Shown here in pieces: positions 7,844 through 17,177 of a stretch of DNA of 63,943 nt. Source of the stretch: an uncultured Acholeplasma sp. (GTDB lineage Bacteria > Bacillota_I > Bacilli_A > Acholeplasmatales > Acholeplasmataceae); NCBI GenBank assembly GCA_937868795.1, contig CALMNM010000094.1, positions 1 through 63,943 of the forward strand, read 5' to 3'. Positions within the stretch are counted from its first letter, which is position 1; the number at the start of each line of letters is the position of its first letter. A program made the position numbers and the translations under genes. The notes below the pieces were generated by a model. That model made no database searches. It was not told where the DNA came from and was given only the letters and a program-made list of their open reading frames with translations.

Positions 7844-10800
7844 TTACTGGATTGTCCCTGGTAAATAGCTATAGAACGTTCTTGATGTTGTGATTCCTTC
7901 AACGGTGACGGTCACGGTGAAACTTACGGTCATCGCGCGATCTGGCATTTTAATGACACGACCGGTATTATCGACATATTCTGGGTTATCTGAAACAAAG
8001 GTTATGGTTGCATCACTAAAATCATGAGCTACTCTATATTCGATATCTGCCATCTTTTCAAAGAGGGGAATAAGCCCTGCATTCCGCAGTGTTTGAGGAC
8101 AATTTTTTCCTGAGAAATCCACATGATATTTCATATGATCACTCGGTAAGTTATATTTCACTAAGAGTCCATTGGCGAGTTTTGCGGTACGTTGCCATAT
8201 ACGATAAACATCAGCGTCTTGGTTGACACCCATTTCGATCCCAATACCATTTCGGTTTCCACCACCTGTGTATGTGCCTTGTCCAGGTAATGTGGATCCA
8301 TCCCCTGCGTGATAACCTCGTTCTATTTCTGGAAGATGCTGATAAACTTCTTTATCATCCATGGTAAAATGCCAAGATACCCAAAGCTCAGTTCCAGCCA
8401 TGGCGTTACTATAAAGGTAATTGGCATGGGCTAATGCACCAGCTCCTGGGTTCGTATTCGCTGTATCATGAATGACTACCCAATACACATTGTATGGATT
8501 ATATTGTGTGATTCCTTCGGGATGTGGATCAAAGCCTTCACCTGGACGAATCCCGTTGGATACAGGGACGATCTTACTTTGATTGACGACGATTTCATCA
8601 AAATAGAATCTTGAAACCGATTCATATTTGAAATCATCATAGTTGAACCCAACACCGACTGCTGTCCAACGATGTGGCATCGTATAGGTGACCATATTCA
8701 TCGTTAAAAGATCAAGTAGATTGTTTTCATCTAAGGTTGGATAGACTTCAAATGTATAAGCTTTTTGAACATCAGGGTCATCTGCTAACGATGCTGTAAT
8801 AGTGACGACACCTGGTGCATGATTAGTGACAATACCATAGGGATCGACTGATGCTATCAGTGGATCGCTTGATGTAAAGTTAACTTCTGCATCAGAGATG
8901 GATGCGGGAAATGGTGTCGCTTCTAACGTGAATGTTGTTGCAGGTACATGAACGTTTTCAATCACTGAAGGTGTCAGTTCAATACCCGGTGTCGTGGTGA
9001 CTGTGATGGTGATGGTCGTATTTATGGATGTATCGATGGTAGAACGCACTGTTAGGGTCACCTCACCACTTCGTATCGGTGTTAATAAGCCTTCTCTTGT
9101 GATCAACATCACATCAGGATTTGATGTAATCCAACGAATGCTTGTTGTTACAAGATCAAGAGGTAATACTAAGTAATTTAATGTATAGGTATCACCCATC
9201 TGTATTTCAGTGATGGGATTTTCGACCACAATTTTTGCAGGCAACGTCTTAATATACTCGAGTTCCGTCAATATATCATCTTGACTGACGTAGTGACCAA
9301 GTAGCATACGTGATTCGATGTTATTGAAATAGTCCATATCCAGGGGATCCATCCCCCAATGATTTAGCGTAAATTCCACTGAGTTATCTGGATTAGATCC
9401 TGCAAGATAACGGGTGACATCCGTCACACTATTAAATCTCGCATAGGCATGAATATCCACACTGCCGGTTTCAATCACGATACCATCGACCATCTCATAA
9501 AGAACATTGCGTTCCACTTTGATTTCTGTGGTGGATTCATAAACATCATTTGGCGTAATAATGATTCCTTGATAGACACGGTTGATTTGATTTTTACTAA
9601 TATTGATGACTCCCCCACGATAATGGGTGACAGAAATCGCATGACCTGAGAAATATTCGATGACATTATTTGTAATCGTTAGACCGTCCACTAAAGTCAG
9701 TGTCATGAAACTTCCTGATTTTGCGGGTCCTGTATGAATGCCTTGAATAAGTAAGTCATCAATGGGATCACTATTCATGATTTGGCCGTTGCGATCAAAG
9801 ACGATATCTAAAATTGAGACTTGATTTGCAGCGACGGTCACGATAGATTCAATCACGGCTCCGGTTAACCCTTGTAAGATGAGTCCATCATGATCCAATG
9901 TGAAATCCGTTGTATAATTTCCTTCTCCCAAGACAAGTGTAGTTCCTTCGCTAAGATGATCTAAAGCAGTACTCACATCTGTAAAGACATCAATATCCTT
10001 GGTCATAATAATTCCTTGATAGGTATACTGATTTTCGACCAAGTTTGGAACGACTAAAATATAATTGACGATATTCAATGTCTTACTCGTCGTAATGGCT
10101 TGATCCCCTTCTGAAGTGACGGTAATCGTCACAGATCCGGTTTGATGAACCGCAGCCTGACCTTCACTATCGAAACTTAAGATTGTTGGATCAGAGGATT
10201 CAAAGATCACATAGGGATAGGCATCTGAAGGGGTTAATGATACGGGAATAAGACCTTCAAATGTCATGTTAATTTGTTCATTTAAATCGATATTGAGTGC
10301 CGTAGGCGCTGGAAAGACTTTGATCGTAACTGTTTGATAAACGGTATCATCATAAGTTGATCGCACGATGATGTTGGCTTCTCCTGCGCCAACCCCAGTC
10401 ACAAACCCATTAGCATTCACCGATAGAATCGCTTCATCCGATGAGGTGAACGAATAATCATCATTACTATCAACGATAATTTGACCTACGTCACCAATCA
10501 CGAGTTCGGATTGGTAGTTAGTCACACTTAAGTCAATCACTTTTCTGACATAGATCGTGATGGTGATACTCACATTGCTATCGGTCACGGATGTGATGGT
10601 CACTGTGGTCGAACCTTCACTCACCCCTGTAACCACACCTTCGTCACTTACGGTCGCCACTGCTTCATCAGCCGAACTAAACGTCACAGGATCATTGGTT
10701 TCATAAACAAGGGATGAAGTAAACCCTTCTGTGACATTGATGCTTGGTTGTGAGGTTGAAAGATTAACAAGCTTACTCACGGTGACATCAATGGTGATCT

Positions 10801-11074
10801 TTAGATCAGGATTTGACACGGAAGTGATGGTAACTATGGCAGTTCCCACACCTTCACCGGTGATTATGCCATCCTCATCCACAGTAAAGACTGTTTCATC
10901 TGATGAGCTAAATGAAACAAATTTATCATCATTGGTTTGCAATGGAATGTCGAATGTTTCACCTTCTTTAATCGTAATCGATGAAAGTTCACTCGTTAGT
11001 GTAATCTCTTGACATCCCGCTAAAAATAGCAAGAAAACACCAATCATGAGATAGATTAATCCTTTATTTTTCAT
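7844..11074 (-). CDS. Secreted lipoprotein: Big2 Ig repeats, right-handed beta-helix and C-terminal N-acetylmuramoyl-L-alanine amidase
   Basis: 1076 residues from ATG at 11074, chosen because AGGGAGGAA lies 5-13 bases upstream and the signal then begins MKNKGLIYLM; a longer frame to 11116 lacks an SD. Lipobox LAGC. Order: four to five Big2-type Ig repeats (about 20-340; each ends like 'VSDEGVVTGVSEGSTTVTITSV'), a parallel beta-helix region (about 345-590; ILDIVFDRNG, LTITNNVIEYFSG), two more Big2 repeats (about 620-780), then an Amidase_2 domain (about 850-1020). Zinc ligands are visible as VVIHDTA (His near 866) and YHVDFSGKNCP (His and Cys near 984 and 992), the T7-lysozyme/AmiE pattern. 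It should cleave MurNAc-L-Ala bonds in peptidoglycan outside the cell. Overlaps the preceding serine hydrolase gene by 11 bases. Confidence 0.88.
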   Translation of the reverse strand: MKNKGLIYLMIGVFLLFLAGCQEITLTSELSSITIKEGETFDIPLQTNDDKFVSFSSSDETVFTVDEDGIITGEGVGTAIVTITSVSNPDLKITIDVTVSKLVNLSTSQPSINVTEGFTSSLVYETNDPVTFSSADEAVATVSDEGVVTGVSEGSTTVTITSVTDSNVSITITIYVRKVIDLSVTNYQSELVIGDVGQIIVDSNDDYSFTSSDEAILSVNANGFVTGVGAGEANIIVRSTYDDTVYQTVTIKVFPAPTALNIDLNEQINMTFEGLIPVSLTPSDAYPYVIFESSDPTILSFDSEGQAAVHQTGSVTITVTSEGDQAITTSKTLNIVNYILVVPNLVENQYTYQGIIMTKDIDVFTDVSTALDHLSEGTTLVLGEGNYTTDFTLDHDGLILQGLTGAVIESIVTVAANQVSILDIVFDRNGQIMNSDPIDDLLIQGIHTGPAKSGSFMTLTLVDGLTITNNVIEYFSGHAISVTHYRGGVINISKNQINRVYQGIIITPNDVYESTTEIKVERNVLYEMVDGIVIETGSVDIHAYARFNSVTDVTRYLAGSNPDNSVEFTLNHWGMDPLDMDYFNNIESRMLLGHYVSQDDILTELEYIKTLPAKIVVENPITEIQMGDTYTLNYLVLPLDLVTTSIRWITSNPDVMLITREGLLTPIRSGEVTLTVRSTIDTSINTTITITVTTTPGIELTPSVIENVHVPATTFTLEATPFPASISDAEVNFTSSDPLIASVDPYGIVTNHAPGVVTITASLADDPDVQKAYTFEVYPTLDENNLLDLLTMNMVTYTMPHRWTAVGVGFNYDDFKYESVSRFYFDEIVVNQSKIVPVSNGIRPGEGFDPHPEGITQYNPYNVYWVVIHDTANTNPGAGALAHANYLYSNAMAGTELWVSWHFTMDDKEVYQHLPEIERGYHAGDGSTLPGQGTYTGGGNRNGIGIEMGVNQDADVYRIWQRTAKLANGLLVKYNLPSDHMKYHVDFSGKNCPQTLRNAGLIPLFEKMADIEYRVAHDFSDATITFVSDNPEYVDNTGRVIKMPDRAMTVSFTVTVTVEGITTSRTFYSYLPGTIQ

Positions 11075-12119
11075 CGTATTCCTCCCTTTTTGACATGACA
11101 AGATTCGCAATATCATGTCGAAGTTTTAAGATACTTTTTGTTTCACGTGATGGATGAACATCATTAGATAATAAGACAAAACCAATGCCAGCTTTTCGAT
11201 CGATAAACATGTTGCAGCCAGTAAACCCCGTATGTAAAATCGTATCCTCAAAAGAAACTAGATTTCCTGCTGAAGATGTCATGGTGGGTTTATCCCAACC
11301 TAAAGCACGAATTAAGATATTCCCATTGGGGAAAACCCGTTTTTCTTGGGGCATAAAAAGCATATCGACAGACGATTTGGATAAAACAAACTTTTGGTTT
11401 AAAATAGCACTCATAAAACGTGCAATATCATTGGTGGTAGAAAACAACCCTGCATGGCCAGCTTCACCGCCCATAGCGAATGATTTCTCATCGTGGACAA
11501 GCCCTTGAAGAAATCCTTGATAGACATCATCATGACGATATTCTGTGGGTGCACATAACGATGGATTGGGATGATAGCCTGTATGTTTCATACCTAGTGG
11601 TTTAAAGATAACTTCTTCAGCAAATTCACTTAATTTTTTATGCGTGATGGTCTCAATCATCAAGCCTAGTAAGATATAACCGATATCCGAATAGACAATC
11701 GTCTCACCTACAGGATTAATCAGTTCTGCACCAAAGACTTTTTCTAAAACTTCTTCTCGATTTCTTAATGACTTTGCTCGAGGAATATCCGCAGGTAATC
11801 CAGAAGTATGGGTCATCAGATGATAAACGCTAATTTCAGAATGATTAAATTGAGGTAAAACGTCATTCACTTTGGTTTTTAGACTTAGTTTCCCGTGCTC
11901 TATCAAATACATCGCCATCGTGGTGGTCGAAATCACCTTGGTTAACGAGGCAACATCATAGATGACACTCGACTTATTTTTGATCTTTTTGGGATGGGTT
12001 TGAAAATAACCCAAGGTTTTAACTTCTTTGTATCCGCTTACATGAACAATAGCGTAGGAGGCCCCTGCGAGGGAGCCTTCTTTAATCGCTAAATTTAGAA
12101 TATCATCGATTGCTTTCAT
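11064..12119 (-). CDS. Serine hydrolase of the class C beta-lactamase/PBP4* family (YbbE-like)
   Basis: 351 residues, no signal peptide. The nucleophile motif SLTK (near 57-60, VASLTKVIST), YSD (YSDIGYILLG, near 145) and a HTGFTG box near 295 in place of KTG identify the beta-lactamase/transpeptidase-like fold (PF00144). ATG at 12119 overlaps the upstream stop (ATGA), so translation is coupled. In Bacillus subtilis the MurNAc operon also carries a member of this family (ybbE), which supports a role on muropeptides, for example as a D-Ala or ester hydrolase; the exact reaction is unproven. Lack of a leader suggests a cytoplasmic location here, unlike secreted PBPs. Confidence 0.88.
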   Translation of the reverse strand: MKAIDDILNLAIKEGSLAGASYAIVHVSGYKEVKTLGYFQTHPKKIKNKSSVIYDVASLTKVISTTTMAMYLIEHGKLSLKTKVNDVLPQFNHSEISVYHLMTHTSGLPADIPRAKSLRNREEVLEKVFGAELINPVGETIVYSDIGYILLGLMIETITHKKLSEFAEEVIFKPLGMKHTGYHPNPSLCAPTEYRHDDVYQGFLQGLVHDEKSFAMGGEAGHAGLFSTTNDIARFMSAILNQKFVLSKSSVDMLFMPQEKRVFPNGNILIRALGWDKPTMTSSAGNLVSFEDTILHTGFTGCNMFIDRKAGIGFVLLSNDVHPSRETKSILKLRHDIANLVMSKREEYDEK

Positions 12120-15100
12120 AGTTTTAAGACAAATTTACGCACCAAATAAATGGCGACAGCCAAACCTGAAACTGATCCACCGACGATCGCAATCGTCACG
12201 ACTGTTTGATTGACATTGGGTTCTTCGGGTTCAGTCATAGGCACACATGCTCCATCGATCAGTTCTTCATCAGGATCACAAACAGGTGCATTGGGGACAC
12301 AGGTCCCATCAATCAATGTTTCATCAGGATCACACACGGGTGGATTAGGGACACACGTGCCATCAATCAGGGTTTCATCAGGATCACAAACAATCGGAGT
12401 TTCGGGTTCCACATCACTTGGCCATGGGAATGTCACATATTCTGTCCAATAAGTATTTCCTAAGCGTTCAAGTGATTGTTCAACCAAAGCATTCGTGCTA
12501 TTTAGTGTTTTGTAGCTAAAGAATGAGCTACCGATAATCACATCATATTTCTGGTTGTATCTAAGTTGTTCCATGAGTTCATTTTCAGCTTCCCATGAAC
12601 CATCAGCAAACCGGTAGAATCCATGACCAATAATGAGATCGACCTCATTTTCAGCACAGAGTTCAGCCCACCAGTCCACTAAATCGGCGTAAGGTGCAGC
12701 GCTATGATCAAATTCCCAATAAAGTTGGGGCATGATGTAATGAAGCCAACCCTCTTCAACCCATTTTTTCGTATCTGCATACTGATCATGATAACTTTCT
12801 AAGGTGTAAGGTGATGTATTGGATCCTTCTAAACCTTGAGATTGCCATATGCCAAAGGGGGAAATTCCAAACTTCACGGTTTCTCCTTGACTTAGATTAT
12901 AACTCTCCACGATATCGAAAAGATCAGAGACTAAGATATTGACATTTTCTCTACGCCAATCTGCTAAAGTTTGATCTACCTCTTTTGTTCGTTCATAGGT
13001 TGCTGCATCTTGTGCATTATCCATCCCATTATAGGAGTAGAAATAGTCATCAAAATGAATACCATCGATATTATATTCAGTGAGCAGTTCTTGTACGATA
13101 TTCTTGATATAGGATCTGACCTGATTTTCACCAGGATTCAAAATCAAACGTCCTGATAAATCTTGTAAGACGAGATTGGGATGTAGTTTGGCAAAATTGT
13201 CGTCATGAAGGAGAGCAAGTTGACTATCCTTATCCCCTGTTCCGGTAGAAACACGATAAGGATTGAGCCAAGCATGAATTTCTATCCCTCTTTTATGACC
13301 TTCTTCGATCCAATATTCTAAGACATCCCATCCGGGATCTTGACCTTCAATGCCCGTTAAATAACGAGAAAATGGCGCATATTCGGAAGGATAGAAGGCA
13401 TCATTCATCGGACGCACTTGGAAAAAGACAGTATTGAAATGATGCGTCACTAGCGTATCTAAGATGTCATCGATTTCTGCTTTGTATTGTGCTTCCGAGG
13501 TATGGAGTGGAATATCAATATTACCCACGGTGGCGACCCAAACCGCACGAACTTCAGCCTCTTTTTCCTCATATCCAATCGGTAATTGGATAGGAATCGA
13601 TGAGTTGTAATAGGTGACAGGTACACCATCACGCATCACATACTCGTTATTTTCATCCGGTGGAATATCCATACGAAGACGTTCTTCTAAAGTTTCTGAT
13701 GCATTCCCTGCGAGGTCTTCTGCATAATATTCTAATGTGTATGTGACATTAAGATTTAAAATTAAGGGATCACTAAACTCAGCCCAGGTTGTCCAAACAG
13801 ATCCATTATGAAGTCTAAAATAAACCATATCGCCTAAGGCTTCTGGTGCTAAGGTTACCGTAGTTTCACCCGTATAGTATCTGCCATCATACGGACCATC
13901 GATCGTGATGATGGGATCACTAGGAGGTGTTAAATCGATCGTAAATGATATGCTTTGTATGGTTCCACAATCATCATCATTCTTATATTCAACCGTATAT
14001 TCGCCTTCACTTCCAAAGTAAAGATCATCGGTATAGGTTAACCATTCGCCACCATTGATTCGATATAAAACAGTTGTTTGACCGTTAATAGCAAGCGTCG
14101 CTTCTCGGTAATAAGGATCGGTTCCAGTTCCCAAAATTTCAATTTCAGGTTCTGGATAACACGCTTGAACCACGGAAATCAGACGATTGACTTCGATGGA
14201 TTCAACCCCTTCACTATTGATGGTTTTGGTGCGAATGTAATAATTTCCTGTATCATCAAGTGTAATGGGACCGGTGTAAAGATTCCATTCACCGACACTT
14301 CCGTGGTTTATGGCAACCCAAATGGTCTCACTGACCGAGGAGACTGACACCATCGATCCAATGATATAACTTGTATTAATCATATCACCTGTCACTGTGA
14401 TGACAGGAGCATCGTTGTTTTGCTTATCAATCGTAATGGTATACCCGGTGACAAGCGATTCTTCTAAGGTATCCGAGATGGCTTTGACATGGAGTGAATA
14501 CGTTTTTTCTTGATCAAAGAGAATCGCTTCTGTATAAAGTGTCCATGGACCACCATCAATACTGACATAAATATCATCTAGTGACGTGATGGTTGCTGTC
14601 ACATTACTCGTATAAAGATTGCCTGACTTGGTTCCTGATAGGGTAACTTCTGGATTAGGGACTCCACTTTCAGGCCACATATTTAAAGGTGTTTCTGTCC
14701 AATAAGTATTTCCCACTAACGTCATCTGTGCACTTTCTAAGTAGGCTGCAGAATACATCGAGGATCCTTTGATTTCAGGATGTTTTTGATTGTATCTAAG
14801 TTGTACTTGAAGCTCATCGGTTGCCCAACTTGTATTATGTGCCCCATGACCAATGATTAGGTCAACATCTGTACCTCTAACCACGGATGCCCACCAATCC
14901 ACGACATCGGCATAGGGTGCGGTGGCGTGTTGAAAGCTCCAATAAACTTGGGGCATGATGTAATGAAGCCAACCTTCTTCGACCCATCGTTTGCTATCGG
15001 CGTATTGATCATAATAAGATTCAGAGGTGCCTGTGGAGGTGTTTGATCCTTCACCTTGAGATTGCCAAATACCAAAGGGAGATATTCCAAAGCGGATATC

Positions 15101-15964
15101 GGTGTCATTTAACGTGTTATATTCAACCACATCTTCCATGACGCCACGAACGACATCATTGACGTTTTCTCTACGCCAATCACCAATGGATTGACCAGGC
15201 AATTTGTAGGTATCATACGTTGCTGTATCACTTGATAAACCAGAATAAGGATAAAAGTAGTCATCAAAATGAACTCCATCCACGTTGTATAATGTGATGA
15301 GTTCTGTGACGACGTTACGGATATACGTTTTAACCGCCGGTTCACCCGGATTTAAGATATAGGGATAAACACCTTCTGAGTTGGGGTTACCCGCAATCAC
15401 GAGATTAGGATTAATTCGTGCAAAGTTTGTGGAATGTAGCGCCGAGAGCATCGATGTTTTACTTGCTGAGGAATTTTGTACCCGATAAGGATTCATCCAC
15501 GCATGAAATTGAATGCCTTGTGAATGTGCGTAGTCAATCATGTATTGCATGACATCCCATCCAGGGCTGGTTCCTTCAGTTCCTGTCAACCAGCGGCTCC
15601 ATGGTGCATATGATGACTGATAAAAAGCATCATTATTTGGGCGAACTTGAAAAAGGATCGCATTCATATGTTTCGCTTTTACTTTGGCAATGAGTGCTTC
15701 ATAAGCAGATTTGTATTGTGCTTCGCTCGTATGGAGTGGCATGTTTAAATTATAAACAGTCGCTACCCATACACCACGAAATTCGGTTTGACTTTCGCTG
15801 TAGCTATCAGGAATCATCACTGGATCTGTTGTATTATAATGGGTCACTGTGACACCTGAGCGTGTTAAAACAACCAGTGATGCTGCTTCACTAAAGATCC
15901 CAACACTCAAGAATAGACCAAACAAGATGAAAATGGAGAGTAATCCATATTTTAATTTATTCAT
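12116..15964 (-). CDS. Surface-anchored tandem GHL10 (FenI/YngK-like) glycosidase with Ig-like linker domains
   Basis: 1282 residues. Signal peptide (1-28), first GHL10 domain (PF02638-type, about 50-420), three or four beta-sandwich linker domains (about 455-770, with repeated 'IDGGPWTLYT', 'INGGEWLTYTDDL' strands), second GHL10 domain (about 795-1165), three 18-residue CDPDETLIDGTCVP repeats, and one C-terminal membrane helix (about 1252-1275) ending RKFVLKL. Both catalytic-type domains keep FRGVWVATV/VRAVWVATV, ILFQVRP/VFFQVRP, HAWMNPYRV/HAWLNPYRV, DGVHFDDYFYPY/DGIHFDDYFYSY, FGISPFGIWQSQ and HYIMPQ(V/L)YW, so both look active. GHL10 enzymes are TIM-barrel glycosidases whose natural substrates are poorly defined; the operon points to peptidoglycan glycan. 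Overlaps neighbours on both sides by ATGA. Confidence 0.88.
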   Translation of the reverse strand: MNKLKYGLLSIFILFGLFLSVGIFSEAASLVVLTRSGVTVTHYNTTDPVMIPDSYSESQTEFRGVWVATVYNLNMPLHTSEAQYKSAYEALIAKVKAKHMNAILFQVRPNNDAFYQSSYAPWSRWLTGTEGTSPGWDVMQYMIDYAHSQGIQFHAWMNPYRVQNSSASKTSMLSALHSTNFARINPNLVIAGNPNSEGVYPYILNPGEPAVKTYIRNVVTELITLYNVDGVHFDDYFYPYSGLSSDTATYDTYKLPGQSIGDWRRENVNDVVRGVMEDVVEYNTLNDTDIRFGISPFGIWQSQGEGSNTSTGTSESYYDQYADSKRWVEEGWLHYIMPQVYWSFQHATAPYADVVDWWASVVRGTDVDLIIGHGAHNTSWATDELQVQLRYNQKHPEIKGSSMYSAAYLESAQMTLVGNTYWTETPLNMWPESGVPNPEVTLSGTKSGNLYTSNVTATITSLDDIYVSIDGGPWTLYTEAILFDQEKTYSLHVKAISDTLEESLVTGYTITIDKQNNDAPVITVTGDMINTSYIIGSMVSVSSVSETIWVAINHGSVGEWNLYTGPITLDDTGNYYIRTKTINSEGVESIEVNRLISVVQACYPEPEIEILGTGTDPYYREATLAINGQTTVLYRINGGEWLTYTDDLYFGSEGEYTVEYKNDDDCGTIQSISFTIDLTPPSDPIITIDGPYDGRYYTGETTVTLAPEALGDMVYFRLHNGSVWTTWAEFSDPLILNLNVTYTLEYYAEDLAGNASETLEERLRMDIPPDENNEYVMRDGVPVTYYNSSIPIQLPIGYEEKEAEVRAVWVATVGNIDIPLHTSEAQYKAEIDDILDTLVTHHFNTVFFQVRPMNDAFYPSEYAPFSRYLTGIEGQDPGWDVLEYWIEEGHKRGIEIHAWLNPYRVSTGTGDKDSQLALLHDDNFAKLHPNLVLQDLSGRLILNPGENQVRSYIKNIVQELLTEYNIDGIHFDDYFYSYNGMDNAQDAATYERTKEVDQTLADWRRENVNILVSDLFDIVESYNLSQGETVKFGISPFGIWQSQGLEGSNTSPYTLESYHDQYADTKKWVEEGWLHYIMPQLYWEFDHSAAPYADLVDWWAELCAENEVDLIIGHGFYRFADGSWEAENELMEQLRYNQKYDVIIGSSFFSYKTLNSTNALVEQSLERLGNTYWTEYVTFPWPSDVEPETPIVCDPDETLIDGTCVPNPPVCDPDETLIDGTCVPNAPVCDPDEELIDGACVPMTEPEEPNVNQTVVTIAIVGGSVSGLAVAIYLVRKFVLKL
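12237..12398 (-). repeat. Three tandem 54-bp coding repeats (CDPDETLIDGTCVP modules)
   Basis: Three near-identical 54-base units in the 3' part of the double glycosidase gene encode an 18-residue Cys-bracketed module just before the membrane anchor. Copies differ by a few bases, suggesting recent expansion or slippage. The module resembles single copies in the lipoproteins at 3387-5015 and 29214-29843. Confidence 0.85.
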
Positions 15965-17175
15965 TCAGTAATCCTTCCTACAAATAATTCTTTTAAGTGT
16001 GTCATACCTTCTTTTGCTTTGTCGGTATCGATAAATGTCTTAAACGTGAAAAAGACATTACCTTTCACGCTTTCATATTGATTGGCATACTTCACTTGAT
16101 CAACGACTTCCATGGGATTTAAATATCTACCATCTGTGCCGAGTCGATACGCACCATGACCAATATAAAGATCGACATGATGGTCTTTGCAGACATCTGC
16201 CCACCAGTCGACGATGTCTGCGAAAGGGGCTAGTTTATGACCAAAGTCAAAATAGATTTGCGGTACGATATAATCGATAATGCCTTTTTGGACCCAGTCA
16301 TACGCATCGGCATACTGACCGTAATAACATTCCCCACAATGGGGATCGACATTCGCACCCATGGGATCACTGTATTTGGTTTTCCAGATGCCAAAAGGGG
16401 ATAATCCAAAACGCAATTTTGGATTGATTTGTTTCATTGCATGATAGATCTTTTCCATCGCATCTGTCACATGATGGCGTCTAAAATCACCGAGTGACCA
16501 GGCTTTATTTTCTCTATATTCATAATCTCTTAAGTCATTTTCAACATCATCAAGTCCGGCATAGGGATAAAAGTAGTCATCAAAATGTATTCCATCGACG
16601 TCATAGTTCTTTACTAATTCCACCATGGAATCCACTAAAAACTGTTTGACTTCATCCCTAGCGGGATTTAAGATGATTTGTCCTTTCTTATCTTTGACAA
16701 TGAGTTCAGGATGACGTTTCGCAAAGTTCTTTTCATCACAGGTCTTTAAATATTCTTCTTTGGGAATATTCCCATTCAAAGAAATTCGATAGGGGTTACA
16801 CCACGCATGAAACTCTAGACCACGCTTTTTGGATTCTTCTATGATCCACTTTAAAACATCATAAGGGGGCTCTTTACCTTCAATTCCTGTGAAATAACGA
16901 CTATAGGGATTTAAGTCTGAACGATAAAACGCGTCATTGGTTGTTCTCACTTGGAAGAGGATCGCAGTCATATGATATTCAACCGCTGTATCGAGCATAC
17001 GGATGACTTTTTGTTCATAGGATTTGATGTCTTCAGTTGTTGGTAAATCAATATTGACAACATTGGATACCCAAAATGCGCGGAAAGGTTTTGGGTGATA
17101 GATCGTTGGAATTTCGACGGGTTGTTCTGTTCCAAAATGATGAATGACATGTCCGTCAGGATGATATATGGGCAT
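15961..17175 (-). CDS. Cytoplasmic GHL10 (FenI/YngK-like) glycosidase
   Basis: 404 residues from ATG at 17175, selected because AAGGAG stands 8 bases upstream; a TTG two codons earlier is too close to it. One GHL10 domain fills the protein: FRAFWVSNVVNIDLP (near 33), ILFQVRTTNDAFYRS, FHAWCNPYRIS, VDGIHFDDYFYPYAG (near 210), LRFGLSPFGIWKTK and IDYIVPQIYFDFGHK. No signal peptide or membrane segment, in contrast to the double-domain paralogue encoded immediately downstream. A pair of secreted and cytoplasmic paralogues suggests outside cutting followed by inside trimming of imported oligosaccharides (inference). The gene begins two bases after the GH4 stop codon and overlaps the next gene by ATGA. 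Confidence 0.87.
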   Translation of the reverse strand: MPIYHPDGHVIHHFGTEQPVEIPTIYHPKPFRAFWVSNVVNIDLPTTEDIKSYEQKVIRMLDTAVEYHMTAILFQVRTTNDAFYRSDLNPYSRYFTGIEGKEPPYDVLKWIIEESKKRGLEFHAWCNPYRISLNGNIPKEEYLKTCDEKNFAKRHPELIVKDKKGQIILNPARDEVKQFLVDSMVELVKNYDVDGIHFDDYFYPYAGLDDVENDLRDYEYRENKAWSLGDFRRHHVTDAMEKIYHAMKQINPKLRFGLSPFGIWKTKYSDPMGANVDPHCGECYYGQYADAYDWVQKGIIDYIVPQIYFDFGHKLAPFADIVDWWADVCKDHHVDLYIGHGAYRLGTDGRYLNPMEVVDQVKYANQYESVKGNVFFTFKTFIDTDKAKEGMTHLKELFVGRITE

Positions 17176-17177
17176 AA

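Noticed and set aside
12237-12398. CRISPR-like or satellite repeat
   Set aside because: The 54-base repeats are in frame and encode a Cys-bracketed protein module, so they are coding repeats.
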